From an uncultured Bacteroidia bacterium (lineage in GTDB: Bacteria > Bacteroidota > Bacteroidia > Bacteroidales > Prolixibacteraceae), in contig CAIOOC010000235.1 of NCBI GenBank assembly GCA_903859795.1, forward strand, positions 1 through 6,833: a stretch of DNA of 6,833 nucleotides, read 5' to 3'. The notes under the pieces were generated by a model. The model was not told the origin of the DNA. It worked only from the letters and a program-made list of their open reading frames with translations, and did no database searches. How positions within the stretch are numbered: position 1 is the first letter of the stretch; the number at the start of each line of letters is the position of its first letter. A program made the translations under genes and the position numbers. Positions 6,189-6,833 of the stretch are shown in pieces.

Positions 6189-6833
6189 TAAGTGTAAAAA
6201 ACCTGGCTAAGCATTACGATGAACTTATTGTAATCAAGGATTTAAATACTGAAATCCACAAAGGTGAAGTTATTTCGGTGATAGGGCCGTCCGGAACAGG
6301 AAAAAGTACATTCCTGCGTTGTCTGAATCTTCTCGAAACCCCTACCGGAGGCTGCATCTTCATTGATGGAATACCGCTGCTTGATAAAAAGACAAACGTT
6401 CCCAAACTTCGGCAGAAGATGGGAATGGTTTTCCAGTCATTTAACCTCTATGCTCACCTGTCGGTACTAGAGAATCTGACTATAGGACCGGTAAAACTTC
6501 TGGGCCTAAACAAAGACGAAGCCAATAAGCGGGCTATCGAATTGCTGAAGCTTGTCGGTCTTGGTGAAAAAACGTACAGTTTCCCGGATGAACTATCCGG
6601 AGGGCAGAAACAACGTGTCGCTATCGCCCGTTGCATGGCCATGGAACCTGAGATCCTGCTGTTCGACGAACCTACGTCAGCCCTGGACCCCACAATGGTC
6701 AGCGAGGTGCTTGCCGTAATCAGGAAACTGGCCAGGGAAGGGATGACGATGGTTATTGTAACCCATGAAATGGAATTTGCCAGAAATATCTCCAGCAGGG
6801 TTTTTTATATGGATGAAGGGATTATCTACGAAG
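6185..6833 (+). CDS. GlnQ/HisP-type amino acid ABC transporter ATPase (3' end cut off)
   Basis: Cytoplasmic ATPase that would power the importer encoded just upstream. The 216 visible codons carry all core motifs: Walker A GPSGTGKST (34-42), Q-loop VFQSFNLYAHLSVLEN (Gln84), signature LSGGQKQR (137-144), Walker B ILLFDEP (157-163) with catalytic Glu162, D-loop SALDP (165-169) and switch His194 in VTHEM. The polar amino acid family is shown by the FNLYAHLSVLEN and VTHEMEFAR strings. Family members are about 240-250 residues long, so roughly 25-35 residues lie beyond the window. The start overlaps the permease stop (ATGA) and has a strong Shine-Dalgarno, so the two genes are certainly one operon. 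Thr at the fourth variable position of Walker A (usually Ser) is a tolerated change. The exact amino acid substrate cannot be read from the ATPase. Confidence 0.96.
   Translation, partial: MISVKNLAKHYDELIVIKDLNTEIHKGEVISVIGPSGTGKSTFLRCLNLLETPTGGCIFIDGIPLLDKKTNVPKLRQKMGMVFQSFNLYAHLSVLENLTIGPVKLLGLNKDEANKRAIELLKLVGLGEKTYSFPDELSGGQKQRVAIARCMAMEPEILLFDEPTSALDPTMVSEVLAVIRKLAREGMTMVIVTHEMEFARNISSRVFYMDEGIIYE

Overview
The window reads as a stretch of a Bacteroidota chromosome, probably a Bacteroidales or Marinilabiliales relative. Reasons: moderate GC by eye, A-rich leaders without Shine-Dalgarno sequences before two of the three visible starts, and a KdpD-type sensor kinase with the wording typical of that phylum. 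This placement is inference; no rRNA or marker gene is present. All genes supported with confidence lie on the + strand.

Layout. (1) 1-1350: the 3' part of a KdpD-family sensor histidine kinase, running in from before the window. (2) 1362-2045: its partner response regulator KdpE, 11 nt downstream. Together they are the output half of a potassium/turgor-sensing two-component system; the kdpABC pump genes are not in view. (3) 2046-2486: a 441 nt gap with no recognisable promoter or terminator. It contains a weak convergent minus-strand reading frame (2387-2097) that could be a small gene or the remnant of an outer-membrane protein gene. (4) 2487-6188: a 1233-residue lipoprotein that fuses tandem amino-acid-binding domains (SBP_bac_3, periplasmic) to a HisM/GlnP-type ABC permease. 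(5) 6185-6833: the GlnQ/HisP-type ATPase of the same transporter, overlapping the fusion gene by 4 nt (ATGA) and cut by the window end.

Genes 4 and 5 together make a complete polar amino acid ABC importer: binding domains, membrane pore and motor from two genes, organised like the Lactococcus GlnP/GlnQ system. Its striking feature is the binding-domain array. It begins after the lipid anchor with only the second part of a binding domain (lobe 2 plus the C-terminal piece of lobe 1). Three full lobe1-lobe2 domains follow, and it ends with only the first part of a fourth domain, joined to the permease. The two terminal fragments add up to one complete, circularly permuted domain; equally, the array can be read as four permuted lobe2-lobe1 units. 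The ligand-pocket residues differ from repeat to repeat, so the sites may have different specificities or some may not bind amino acids. This array is the best candidate for something unusual in the window.
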